Assembly (NCBI RefSeq): GCF_014208105.1
Contig: NZ_JACHMQ010000001.1
Location: 1,054,001-1,118,000 of the forward strand
Direction: 5' to 3'
DNA length: 64,000 nt
Origin: Actinomadura coerulea
GTDB lineage: Bacteria > Actinomycetota > Actinomycetes > Streptosporangiales > Streptosporangiaceae
A program made the translations under genes and the position numbers. Below are positions 32,863 through 40,447 of the stretch, piece after piece. Numbering within the stretch: position 1 is the stretch's first letter; each line of letters starts with the position of its first letter. Below the pieces are notes generated by a model. The model ran no database searches. It worked only from the letters and a program-made list of their open reading frames with translations, and had not been told where the DNA came from.

Positions 32863-33603
32863 ATGACAAAGGACGAACCCGCGGTGGCGGGCCTGCGGCG
32901 GGCCGACGGGACGCCCGTGCGGGTCCTCGTCGTCGACGACGAACCGGACCTGGCGGAGGTGCTGTCGCGCGTGCTGGCCTCGGAGGGCTGGGCGGTGCGG
33001 ACGGCCGGGGACGGCGCGGGCGCGCTCGCCGCCGCGCGCGACTTCCGCCCCGACGCCGTCGTGCTGGACGTGATGCTCCCCGACATCGACGGCCTCCAGG
33101 TGCTGCGGCGGCTGCGCGCCGGCTCTCCCGACGTGTGCGTGCTGTTCCTGACCGCCAAGGACGCCGTCGAGGACCGCATCGCCGGCATCACCGCGGGCGG
33201 CGACGACTACGTGACCAAGCCGTTCAGCCTGGAGGAGGTGCTGGCGCGGCTGCGCGGGCTGCTGCGCCGGGCGGGCATGGCGCGGCCGGCAGACACGGGC
33301 CGGCTGCTCACCGCGGGCGCGCTGACCATGGACGAGGACGCCCGCGAGGTGACCCGCGACGGCGAGGTCGTGGAGCTGACCCCGACCGAGTTCGAGCTGC
33401 TGCGGTTCCTCATGCGCAACCCGCGCCGGGTCCTCAGCAAGGCCCAGATCCTCGACCGCGTCTGGGACTACGACTTCGGCGGGCAGGCCCACGTCGTCGA
33501 GCTGTACATCAGCTACCTGCGCAAGAAGATCGACGCCGGCCGGTCACCGATGATCCACACGGTGCGCGGCGTCGGGTACGTGCTGAAACCGGGGACCCCG
33601 TGA
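32863..33603 (+). CDS. OmpR/PhoB-family response regulator
   Basis: 246 aa. The receiver opens VRVLVVDDEPDLAEVLSRVL, has VVLDVMLPDIDGLQVL with the phospho-acceptor Asp and DDYVTKPFSLEEVLARL. The winged helix has VELTPTEFELLRFLMRNPRRVLSKAQIL and HVVELYISYLRKKID. ATG 32863 lies 13 bp after ggggaggga. Its GTGA junction with the kinase shows coupling. The TCAGAG repeats on both sides of the divergent promoters imply that it regulates itself and the flavin redox operon. Confidence 0.93.
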   Translation: MTKDEPAVAGLRRADGTPVRVLVVDDEPDLAEVLSRVLASEGWAVRTAGDGAGALAAARDFRPDAVVLDVMLPDIDGLQVLRRLRAGSPDVCVLFLTAKDAVEDRIAGITAGGDDYVTKPFSLEEVLARLRGLLRRAGMARPADTGRLLTAGALTMDEDAREVTRDGEVVELTPTEFELLRFLMRNPRRVLSKAQILDRVWDYDFGGQAHVVELYISYLRKKIDAGRSPMIHTVRGVGYVLKPGTP

Positions 33604-35015
33604 GGGGCCCGCGGACGCTGCGGGCCCGGCTCACCGCCGGGCTGCTCGTCCTGCTGGCGCTGAGCTGCCTCGCCGTGGGCATCGCCACCGCGACGGCGCT
33701 CGACCGCTTCCTCGTGGGGCGGCTGGACGAGCAGCTGACCGCGTCCGGCGGGCGGTTCCCGGCGAGCCTGGAGCACGAGCGGCGCCATGACGCCGACGAC
33801 CGTCCCGACACCCGAGGGCAGGCGCCGGGGACGTTCGGCGCGCGGCTGTTCGGCCGGACGGTGACGGAGGCCGCGGTCGTGCGCGACAGCTCCGACGTGC
33901 CCGTGCCGCTCGACGCCGCCGACGGGCGCGCCCTCGCCGCCCTCCCGCCCGACGGCCGGGCGCGGTCCCTCGACCTGTCGGCGCTGGAGGAGTACCGGGT
34001 GATGGCGCTGCGCGGCGACGACGGGGACGTCCTGGTCACCGGGCTGCCGCTGCGGCCCGCCGAGGAGACGCTGCACCGCGTCATCCTGGTGGAGGCGATC
34101 GTCTTCGCGGCCGTGCTCGCCGCCGCCGGGATCGCGGCGGCGGCCTGGGTCGGGCTGGCGCTGCGCCCGCTGCGGCGGGTCGCCGCGACCGCGTCCCGGG
34201 TCACCGAGCTGCCGCTGGCCAGCGGGGAGGTGGCGATGCCCGAGCGCGTCCCCGACACCGACCCCCGCACCGAGGTCGGGCAGGTCGGCGCCGCGCTGAA
34301 CCGGATGCTCGGCCACGTCGAGAACGCGCTGGCCCGCCGGCACGCCAGCGAGGAGCGGCTCCGCCGGTTCGCCGCGGACGCGAGCCACGAGCTGCGCACC
34401 CCCGTCGCCGCGATCCGTGGCCACGCCGAGCTCGCCCTGCGCACGGCCGAGCCCGTTCCGGCGGGGGTGCGGCACGCCCTCGGGCGGATCGAGGCCGAGT
34501 CGGTCCGGATGTCCGAACTGGTCGACGACCTGCTCCTGCTCGCCCGCCTGGACGCCGGCCGCCCGCTGGAGACGGACCGGGTGGACCTGACCCGCATCGT
34601 GCTGGACGCCACCGCCGACGCCCGCGCCGCCGGCCCGCGGCACCGCTGGGAACTGGTGCTCCCGGAGGAACCGGTGACCGTCACGGGCGACGCCCGCCGC
34701 CTCCACCAGCTGGTCGCCAACCTGCTCGCCAACGCGCGCGCCCACACGCCCCCCGGCACCCACGTCACCGTGCGGCTCGCGGTCCGGGCGGACGCCGTCC
34801 TCCTCGACGTGGAGGACGACGGGCCCGGCATCCCGGACGGCCTGCGCGAGGAGATCTTCCAGCGGTTCGTCCGCGCCGACCAGAGCCGGTCCCGCAGCGC
34901 GGGCGGCACGGGCCTCGGACTGGCCATCGTCCAGGCGGTGGCCGCCGCCCACGGGGGCCGCGCCGAACTCGTCGAGGGCGAGCACACGCTGTTCCGCGTG
35001 ACCCTGCCGCACTGA
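33600..35015 (+). CDS. OmpR-type sensor histidine kinase
   Basis: 471 aa. One helix near the N-terminus (LTAGLLVLLALSCLAVGIATA), an extracytoplasmic domain of about 125 residues, a second helix (VEAIVFAAVLAAAGIAAAAWV) and a HAMP linker. The HisKA site is RRFAADASHELRTPVAAIRGHAEL, followed by N-box LVANLLANARAHTP, DDGPGIPDGL and GGTGLGLAIVQAV. GTG 33600 overlaps the regulator stop codon. Signal unknown; a redox or envelope cue would fit its divergent neighbours. Confidence 0.93.
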   Translation: MRGPRTLRARLTAGLLVLLALSCLAVGIATATALDRFLVGRLDEQLTASGGRFPASLEHERRHDADDRPDTRGQAPGTFGARLFGRTVTEAAVVRDSSDVPVPLDAADGRALAALPPDGRARSLDLSALEEYRVMALRGDDGDVLVTGLPLRPAEETLHRVILVEAIVFAAVLAAAGIAAAAWVGLALRPLRRVAATASRVTELPLASGEVAMPERVPDTDPRTEVGQVGAALNRMLGHVENALARRHASEERLRRFAADASHELRTPVAAIRGHAELALRTAEPVPAGVRHALGRIEAESVRMSELVDDLLLLARLDAGRPLETDRVDLTRIVLDATADARAAGPRHRWELVLPEEPVTVTGDARRLHQLVANLLANARAHTPPGTHVTVRLAVRADAVLLDVEDDGPGIPDGLREEIFQRFVRADQSRSRSAGGTGLGLAIVQAVAAAHGGRAELVEGEHTLFRVTLPH

Positions 35016-35058
35016 GCCGGCGTGCCGCCCGCCCGGCAGCGGCCTCCGGGCGCCGGGC

Positions 35059-36177
35059 TCAGCCGAGGGCCAGGATCCGCGCCACCAGGCGAGCGGTCCG
35101 GCCGCCCTCCTGCTCCGCCACCTCGAGTGCCGTCCGCACGTCGAGGTCGTCGAGGAGCGCCCCCGTCACGGCGGCCTCCGCCGCGGGGGAGGAGCGGCCG
35201 CCGCCCGCCGCCGTGAGGAGGCGGTCCAAGTCCGCCGCGGCGCGGTCGAGGGCGCCGGGGGTGTACTCCCACTCCCGCGCCCAGGGCTCGGCGAGGAGCA
35301 TGAACCGGACGGCCGAGGCCGGATGGTCCTGGACCAGGTCGGAGACCAGCACCAGGTTGCCGGTGGACTTGGCCATCTTGGCGCCGTCCCGGCGGACCGT
35401 CCCGACGTGCAGCCAGGCCCGGGAGAACGGCCGCACGCCGGTCAGCGCCTCGGCCATGGCCGCCTCGTAGGCGTGGTGGGGGAACCGCAGGTCGACGCCG
35501 CCGGCGTGCAGGTCCAGCGCCGGGCCGAAGGTCGTCATCGCCATCGCGGCGCACTCGGCGTGCCAGCCGGGCCGCCCCGCGCTCCAGGGACTCGGCCAGG
35601 CCGGCTCGCCCGGCCGCGACGGCCGCCAGAGCGCGACGTCGAACGGGTCCTCCCTGCCGGGGTCCTCGGGCGCGTCGCCGTACTCGGCGAGGAGCGCGCG
35701 TGCCCGCCCGGCGTCGAGGCCGGCGCGCCGCGGGACCCCGCCGCCGCGGAAGTGGACCGCGCCGCCCCGCACGTAGGCGTGGCCGGAGGCGAGAAGGCCC
35801 TGGGCGAGCGCGACGACCTCTCCGACATGGTTGTGCGCGCGGGGCTGGTGGTCGACGGCGTGGACGCCGAGAGCCTCCAGGTCGCGTTCGAAGTAGAACT
35901 GCTGGACGGCGGCGAAGCTGTCGTACGGGCTGCCCGCGCGGTGCGCCGCCTGGTCCAGCACGTCGTCGACGTCGGTGACGTTCCGGCACACGCGCACCTC
36001 GCCGCCGGCGTGCCGCATGACCCGGGCGGCGACGTCGGCCCAGACGAACGTGCGGGCATGACCGAGGTGGGTCGCGTCGTACGGGGTGATCCCGCACACG
36101 TACATGCGGGCGGGCCCGACGACCGGGAGGGGGCGGCCGCCGATCCGCAGTGTGCGGCCGGGCGAGTTGAGGTCCAC
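35059..36177 (-). CDS. Cysteinyl-tRNA synthetase/MshC-like class I ligase, short form
   Basis: 372 aa, shorter than housekeeping CysRS (~460) and MshC (~410). Catalytic features are present: MYVCGITPYDATHLGHARTF (Cys28 and HLGH), NVTDVDDVLDQAA, PGWHAECAAMAM with zinc-ligand Cys, GGVDLRFPHHAYEAA (His and Glu zinc ligands kept, middle residues unlike HHENE of CysRS), and KMAKS (267-271). The C-terminal tRNA-anticodon part is essentially missing. It therefore resembles a cysteine-activating enzyme that need not use tRNA, like MshC of mycothiol synthesis; true specificity is uncertain. A DevR-type box lies 74 bp upstream. Confidence 0.85.
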   Translation of the reverse strand: MDLNSPGRTLRIGGRPLPVVGPARMYVCGITPYDATHLGHARTFVWADVAARVMRHAGGEVRVCRNVTDVDDVLDQAAHRAGSPYDSFAAVQQFYFERDLEALGVHAVDHQPRAHNHVGEVVALAQGLLASGHAYVRGGAVHFRGGGVPRRAGLDAGRARALLAEYGDAPEDPGREDPFDVALWRPSRPGEPAWPSPWSAGRPGWHAECAAMAMTTFGPALDLHAGGVDLRFPHHAYEAAMAEALTGVRPFSRAWLHVGTVRRDGAKMAKSTGNLVLVSDLVQDHPASAVRFMLLAEPWAREWEYTPGALDRAAADLDRLLTAAGGGRSSPAAEAAVTGALLDDLDVRTALEVAEQEGGRTARLVARILALG

Positions 36178-36250
36178 GAGAGCGCCGCTCCTCGGTGTGG
36201 TGGAACCGGTGTTCCCCCTCTGCCCTACCCGGCGGGCCCCGCCGGGCCGG

Positions 36251-36264
36251 GGGACGAAGGTCCC
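36251..36264 (-). promoter_or_regulatory. DevR-type box before the CysRS/MshC-like gene
   Basis: gggacgaaggtccc, exact half-sites, 74 bp upstream of the ATG at 36177. Confidence 0.85.
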
Positions 36265-36271
36265 GATGACC

Positions 36272-36441
36272 GGTGACCTTGGGAGTCATCCGCACCGACA
36301 AGACCGGCACCCTCACCCGGAACCGGATGCGGCTCCAGGCGTACTGGACGGCGGCCTGGCCACGGCGTCCGGCGAGCCGCCGCCGGCCGAGCTGACGCGG
36401 GCGATGACCGCCGTCGCCCTGCGCGGCGACCGGCTCGCCGT
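36272..36441 (+). pseudogene. Fragment of a P-type ATPase gene
   Basis: The plus strand reads TLGVIRTDKTGTLTRNRMRLQAYWT, the unmistakable phosphorylation site of a P-type ATPase. After a frameshift near 36345 it continues LATASGEPPPAELTRAMTAVALRGDRLAV, which looks like the start of the nucleotide domain. Nothing of the N-terminal 300 residues or of the C-terminal half is present. The fragment begins 8 bp after a DevR-type box and ends where an opposing wax-ester-synthase fragment begins. Residue order differs from the intact ctpF-like gene, so it comes from a second pump. Confidence 0.7.
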
Positions 36442-36648
36442 CCAGACCGGGTGCGCGAGGTGGAGCGGGACCGTCCGGACGCGCTGGCGGCAGCGGGGCG
36501 CGAACCGGAGCCTGGCGAAGATCTCCCGCACCAGCTCCGCGTGGCCGGGCGCGGGGCCCTCGAACACGGTCACCGTGCCGATCTGGAGCGGGGTCGTGTC
36601 GTTCTCGGCGAAGAACATCCCGGCGTCCAGCGCGTTCATCCGCCGCAT
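36442..36648 (-). pseudogene. 5' fragment of a wax ester synthase/diacylglycerol acyltransferase (tgs-like) gene
   Basis: From ATG 36648 or 36639 the minus strand encodes MNALDAGMFFAENDTTPLQIG then TVTVFEGPAPGHAELVREIF and VPLHLAHPVW. This is the N-terminal ~65 residues of WS/DGAT enzymes, which start with S/N-x-L-D-x-x-F-xx-E-xx-xx-PxxIG. The catalytic HHxxxDG motif would lie about 70 residues further on and is absent; sense is lost at 36442. In M. tuberculosis tgs1 (Rv3130c) belongs to the DosR regulon, so this may be the relic of an island member. Confidence 0.75.
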
Positions 36649-36675
36649 CCTGCACCCGGCGTGCGGTCTCGGGTC

Positions 36676-37257
36676 CTATGGCGAACGGGAGCGGCGGTCG
36701 AAGTCGGCCCACTCCTCGTCCCACTGCCGGTACCGGCGCCTGTCGCAGCCCAAGCGGACCATGAGGTACACGGTGAGCAGCGGCAGGCCCGTCACCGCCA
36801 GAACCGCCACGCCGGCCGAGACGTCGTCGCCGACGGTCCGGGCGTGCTTGCGCGGGCCCATCTCTCCCAGGCTGTGGTGGGGTCCCGTCCAGAGCACGCG
36901 GTGCTCGCCGATCGCGGTCGCGCGCCAGCTGGTGTACCGGCCGGTGTGCGGAGCGCCGTCGGCGCCGGTCCAGATCACGTTGACCTCGCGCCCCGACTCC
37001 AGCGGCGTCACCCCCACCACCGTCGCGTCGACCCGGTGGCGTGTCGCGGCCTCGGACCGTTCGGCGCGGACTCCCGCCGTATGGACCGACCAGACGACGT
37101 GGGCGCAGGCGATCGGGGCGATGACCAGGAAGAGCAGGAGCAGGAGCAGCCCCGCGCGCCACTGGATCCGGTCCACTCTCCGGCGCAGGCCGTTGCCGTC
37201 GAACCCGCAGCGGCGCCGCAGGCGGTCCGCGCGTGTCCTGGCGTCCGGCTGCTTCAT
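36676..37257 (-). CDS. Rv1733c-like two-TM membrane protein (copy 2)
   Basis: 193 aa with the same plan as copy 1: basic N-terminus with FDGNGLRRRVDRIQWR, TM1 (GLLLLLLFLVIAPIACAHVVW), loop with ERSEAATRHRVDATVV and VNVIWTGADGAPHTGRY, TM2 (GVAVLAVTGLPLLTVYLMV) and the tail WDEEWADFDRRS. The two copies share clear identity in the N-terminus, loop and tail, so they are paralogues. Two DevR-type boxes lie in the upstream divergent region at 37371 and 37419. Confidence 0.82.
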   Translation of the reverse strand: MKQPDARTRADRLRRRCGFDGNGLRRRVDRIQWRAGLLLLLLFLVIAPIACAHVVWSVHTAGVRAERSEAATRHRVDATVVGVTPLESGREVNVIWTGADGAPHTGRYTSWRATAIGEHRVLWTGPHHSLGEMGPRKHARTVGDDVSAGVAVLAVTGLPLLTVYLMVRLGCDRRRYRQWDEEWADFDRRSRSP

Positions 37258-37370
37258 GCCTCCTCCCCGGGTCGATGACCGAACGACTTCGGAAGTCGCC
37301 CGGAAGGCTCATACCTCCAGCCTTGCCCGGGGACGCGCCGGGCGCCACGGACGGATGTCCCCGCCGTCGC

Positions 37371-37384
37371 TACCCGAAGGTCCC
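37371..37384 (+). promoter_or_regulatory. DevR-type box (half conserved) near Rv1733c-like 2
   Basis: tacccgaaggtccc; the right half GGTCCC is exact, the left half is weak. 114 bp upstream of the copy 2 ATG. Confidence 0.5.
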
Positions 37385-37418
37385 TTTTCCGGTCGGCCGA
37401 CGGCGCGTCCGGGCAGAG

Positions 37419-37432
37419 GGGACGAAGGTCCC
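37419..37432 (+). promoter_or_regulatory. DevR-type box before the SRPBCC gene
   Basis: gggacgaaggtccc, exact half-sites, 87 bp upstream of the ATG at 37519 and upstream of a long palindrome. Confidence 0.83.
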
Positions 37433-37462
37433 TTGCCGACGTGGCGAAGGCCTCTACGGCAC

Positions 37463-37490
37463 CGGTTCCACGCTCGCGAGCGTGGAACCG
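37463..37490. repeat. Perfect 28-bp palindrome in the 5' leader of the SRPBCC gene
   Basis: CGGTTCCACGCTCG followed directly by its exact reverse complement, with no loop. It lies 31 bp after the DevR-type box and 28 bp before the ATG. It may be an operator for a dimeric regulator or, in RNA, a strong hairpin. No second copy was noticed in the window. Confidence 0.85.
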
Positions 37491-37518
37491 AGCGGTCATC
37501 GACAGGGGAGGACTCGTC

Positions 37519-38241
37519 ATGAGCATGAGCGTTCGCGGCGCCGCGCTCGCCTGCGGCGCGGCCGCGGCCTACGCGGCCGCGATCCGCCCCGCGCTGCTGT
37601 CCTGGGGGGCCACGGACACGGAGGCGGCCGCCTCGTATCCGAGCGACGGGCTCATCGAGGACGCGACGAGCCAGTCCACGATGGCGGTGTCGCTGCCCGC
37701 GCCGCCGGAGGCGGTCTGGCCGTGGCTGGTGCAGATGGGGTGGGGGCGGGGCGGCTGGTACAGCTGGGACCTGCTCGACAACGGCGGGCGGCCGAGCACC
37801 GACCGCATCGTTCCGGAATGGCAGGACCTGGCGGTGGGCGACCGCGTGCCCACGGTCCCGGGCGGGACGACCTACTTCCGTGTCGAGGTCCTCGACCCGG
37901 GCAGGACCCTGGTGCTGCGGAGCGACGTCATGCTGCCGTCCGGACGGTCGTTCGACCCGCGCGGACCGAGGCCGCGGGCGTACGCGGACGGGATCTGGGC
38001 CTTCCACCTCCACCGGCTGCCCGACGGGTGCACGCGTCTGATCGTGCGGACGCGCGGCCGCGGGGTGCCTTCGGTGCCGGACCGCCTGTTCACCTGGGTC
38101 CTCGGTGAGCCGGCGCACTTCATCATGCAGCACAGGCAGTTCCGCGAGCTTCGCCGCCGCGTCGCCCGGCGCGGTCTCGCCGGGGTGGAGGGCGCGGAGC
38201 CCGCCCGGGGCCGCCGCGGGGACCTCCGGCTCCTCCGGTGA
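37519..38241 (+). CDS. SRPBCC/START-like ligand-binding protein with N-terminal hydrophobic segment
   Basis: 240 aa. After a short hydrophobic, Ala-rich N-terminus (ALACGAAAAYAAAIRPALLSWGA), the fold begins TMAVSLPAPPEAVWPWLVQMGWGRGGWYSWD, typical of SRPBCC proteins of the LodA-like/DUF2867 type. It continues VGDRVPTVPGGTTYFRVEVLDPGRTLVLRS and ends with TRLIVRTRGRG. The hydrophobic cavity should bind a lipid or small ligand; none is named. ATG 37519 has ggggagg upstream. Confidence 0.78.
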   Translation: MSMSVRGAALACGAAAAYAAAIRPALLSWGATDTEAAASYPSDGLIEDATSQSTMAVSLPAPPEAVWPWLVQMGWGRGGWYSWDLLDNGGRPSTDRIVPEWQDLAVGDRVPTVPGGTTYFRVEVLDPGRTLVLRSDVMLPSGRSFDPRGPRPRAYADGIWAFHLHRLPDGCTRLIVRTRGRGVPSVPDRLFTWVLGEPAHFIMQHRQFRELRRRVARRGLAGVEGAEPARGRRGDLRLLR

Positions 38242-38301
38242 TCGTCGAGGTGCACGGGCGGGACGGCACCCCGCGCACCCGTCCCGGGCCTGAGGGACCG
38301 A

Positions 38302-38315
38302 GGGACCTTCGTCCC
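38302..38315 (+). promoter_or_regulatory. DevR-type box before USP 8
   Basis: gggaccttcgtccc, exact half-sites, but 218 bp upstream of the USP 8 ATG, implying a leader of roughly 190 nt. Confidence 0.83.
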
Positions 38316-38532
38316 TGCCCCAGGCGCCGGCGGCGAGGTGGAATGGAATCGGGCGAGAGAAGTCGAGCGGAAAGGGACGGAGAAGTGGGAGACCACGCAC
38401 CGTCCATCTCGAAACGCTGCCTAAGCGGCGGAGGGCTTCTCCCGCCCCGTTCACGTTCCGCGGAGGCCGTTTCCCGGCCGTTGGCCGGGAACGCCTCGCG
38501 CGGACGCACCGGGTCGGGGACGGAGGTTCGCG
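38316..38532 (+). other. Long 5' leader of USP 8
   Basis: No clear gene. It holds an imperfect hairpin, gtttcccggcc / ggccgggaac, at 38470-38492. A 50-codon GTG frame (38386-38540) overlaps the USP 8 start with its TGA; it could be a small upstream ORF but has no recognisable protein features. Confidence 0.4.
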
Positions 38533-39381
38533 ATGGCTGACGAGAGCGGCGCGTGCGAAGTGGTCGTCGGTTTCGACGGATCGGTCCACGCCATGCAGGC
38601 GCTGGACTGGGCGCTGGACGAGGCGGAGCTGCGCGGGTCGCCGCTGGTGCTGTGCCACGCGTGGCAGTGGCCCTACCAGGGGGTCGCCCCCGAGCTGGAG
38701 GAGGCGGGCCGGCGGTCGCTGCACGAGGCGGCGCAGCACGTGCTGGCCCACGGCGCCGAGTGCGCCCGGCAGCGCACGGCAGGGGTCGCGGTCAGGCCGG
38801 AGTCGCAGGAGGGATCGGCGGCGGAGCGGCTCACGGAGCTGTCGGCCGGCGCCGAGCTCCTGGTGCTCGGGTCCCGTGGGCTCGGACGGCTCGCGCGGGT
38901 GCCGGTCGGCTCGGTCGCCGCGCACGTCGCCATGCACGCGCGATGTCCGGTCATCGTGGTCAGGGGCGCCGGCGCGCTGCCCCGCCCGGCGGAGGCGACG
39001 CCGGTCGTGGCCGTGGTGGACGCCTCGCCGGCGGCTCAGAGCGCGCTCTCGTTCGCCGCGCGCGAGGCGGAGCTGCGGCAGCTGCCCCTGAAGATCGTCT
39101 ATCCGGGAGCCGAGGGCGAGGAGGCGCCGGGTGCGGTGCTCGGGCGCTCCTCGGCCCGCGATCCGGTGGAGCGGGCCGCGGCGGTGGTACAGGAGCGGCG
39201 CCCGGACGTCCTGACGCATCCGGAGAACCCGCTCGCGCCTCCGCCCGAAGCGCTGCGGGAGGCCGCGCAGGAGGCGCGCCTCCTGGTGGTCGGGGCCGCG
39301 CATCCCGCGTTCGGCTCGGTCGCGCAGTGGCTGCTGTACAACGCGGTCTGCCCGATCGCCGTGGTGCCGCCCGCCCGATGA
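38533..39381 (+). CDS. Universal stress protein, two USP domains (USP 8)
   Basis: A 282-aa tandem USP. Domain 1 opens EVVVGFDGSVHAMQALDWALDEAEL, has CHAWQWPYQ and the loop GSRGLGRLARVPVGSVA. Domain 2 (VVAVVDASPAAQSALSFAAREAEL) is shorter than in the other USPs: the alpha-2/beta-3 region is compressed (KIVYPGAEGEEAPGAV) and the terminal loop is lost (GAAHPAFGSVAQWLLYNAVCPIAVV), so only the first domain should bind ATP. The next USP gene follows on the same strand under its own box. Confidence 0.92.
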   Translation: MADESGACEVVVGFDGSVHAMQALDWALDEAELRGSPLVLCHAWQWPYQGVAPELEEAGRRSLHEAAQHVLAHGAECARQRTAGVAVRPESQEGSAAERLTELSAGAELLVLGSRGLGRLARVPVGSVAAHVAMHARCPVIVVRGAGALPRPAEATPVVAVVDASPAAQSALSFAAREAELRQLPLKIVYPGAEGEEAPGAVLGRSSARDPVERAAAVVQERRPDVLTHPENPLAPPPEALREAAQEARLLVVGAAHPAFGSVAQWLLYNAVCPIAVVPPAR

Positions 39382-39398
39382 CCGGGCGGTTGACGAGA

Positions 39399-39412
39399 GG
39401 GCCGAAGGTCCC
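39399..39412 (+). promoter_or_regulatory. DevR-type box before USP 9
   Basis: gggccgaaggtccc, identical to the box at 14347; 90 bp upstream of the ATG at 39502. Confidence 0.85.
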
Positions 39413-39501
39413 TGTTCCTGCGGACCCTCGCCCCTCCTGCCCGGTGTTCCGGCAGGCCAAGCTGGGGTCGACCAGGCAGGAACCCTGAAGGGGAGTTCTC
39501 C

Positions 39502-40368
39502 ATGAACGATGAGCCGATCACCGGTGTGGTCGTTGGCTACGACGGCTCCACGAGCGGTGTGCAGGCCCTGGAATGGGCCGCCGCCGAGGCCCGCACCCGG
39601 AAGCTGCCCCTGACCGTCCTCCACGTGTGGGACGTCTACGTCGGGGGCGGCCCGATCGCGATGCCGGTCGTCGACCTGCGGACCATCGCGGAGGACAACC
39701 TCAACAACGGGGTCGCGCACGTCCGGAAGGCGGCGCCGGAACTGAGCGTGCGTGGGGTGCTGGCCCGGGGGCAGGCGGCCGCCCGGCTGATCGAGGCGGG
39801 GCACGGCGCCGACATGATCGTGCTCGGCCCGCGGGGGCTCGGCGGGTTCGTCGGGCTGGTGCTCGGCTCCGTCGGCGCGCAGGTGGCCGCGCACGCCCCC
39901 TGCCCGGTCGTGATCGTCCGGGGCGAGCTCGTCCCGCCGCCGGAGCAGGTGCACGGGCACGTCGTCGTGGGCGTGGACGGCTCGCCGGCGTCCCGCGAGG
40001 CGCTGGCGCTGGGCTTCGCCGAGGCCGGCGCGCACGGCTGGGACGTGCGCGCGGTGGTCGCCTGGGAGGCGGTGCCGGAGAAGGAGGTCCCCCCGCTGGT
40101 GGACGAGGCGGGGATGCGGGACGCGGCCGCGGCCAGGATGGCCCGGCTGATGATCCCGGCGCGCGAGCTCCACCCCGACGTGAAGGTCCAGGTCGACATC
40201 GTGACCGGGGCGCCGCGCGAGGTCCTGCTGAGCGCCGCGGAGGAGGCCCGCCTGCTGGTCGTCGGCTCGCGGGGCCTCGGAGGCTTCCGCGGCCTGCTGC
40301 TCGGCTCGGTCAGCCATGCCCTGGTTCACCACGCGCCCTGCCCGGTCGCGGTCGTGCACGCGACCTGA
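39502..40368 (+). CDS. Universal stress protein, two USP domains (USP 9)
   Basis: A 288-aa tandem USP with both nucleotide loops intact: GPRGLGGFVGLVLGSVGAQV in domain 1 and GSRGLGGFRGLLLGSVSHALVHHAPCPVAVV in domain 2. Domain 1 opens GVVVGYDGSTSGVQALEWAAAEARTRKLPLTVLHVWD, domain 2 HVVVGVDGSPASREALALGFAEA. This is the most canonical USP in the window and the best candidate for true ATP-dependent function. Ribosome-binding site aagggga; terminator at 40408. Confidence 0.94.
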   Translation: MNDEPITGVVVGYDGSTSGVQALEWAAAEARTRKLPLTVLHVWDVYVGGGPIAMPVVDLRTIAEDNLNNGVAHVRKAAPELSVRGVLARGQAAARLIEAGHGADMIVLGPRGLGGFVGLVLGSVGAQVAAHAPCPVVIVRGELVPPPEQVHGHVVVGVDGSPASREALALGFAEAGAHGWDVRAVVAWEAVPEKEVPPLVDEAGMRDAAAARMARLMIPARELHPDVKVQVDIVTGAPREVLLSAAEEARLLVVGSRGLGGFRGLLLGSVSHALVHHAPCPVAVVHAT

Positions 40369-40407
40369 GCGGGGGCGGGCGTCCCGGCCCGGCCTTCCGG
40401 ACGGGCT

Positions 40408-40436
40408 CCGCGGGGCCGCCTGCGGCGGCCCCGCGG
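40408..40436. terminator. Bidirectional hairpin terminator
   Basis: ccgcggggccgcc pairs with ggcggccccgcgg around tgc, between the convergent USP 9 and MFS genes. Confidence 0.82.
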
Positions 40437-40447
40437 ATGTGTCCCGG

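Noticed and set aside
33509..37348. Very long minus-strand frame (~1279 codons) spanning kinase, CysRS-like gene and membrane protein
   Set aside because: It crosses several well-supported genes on both strands and has low-complexity Arg/Pro/Ser content; an artefact of rare stop codons.
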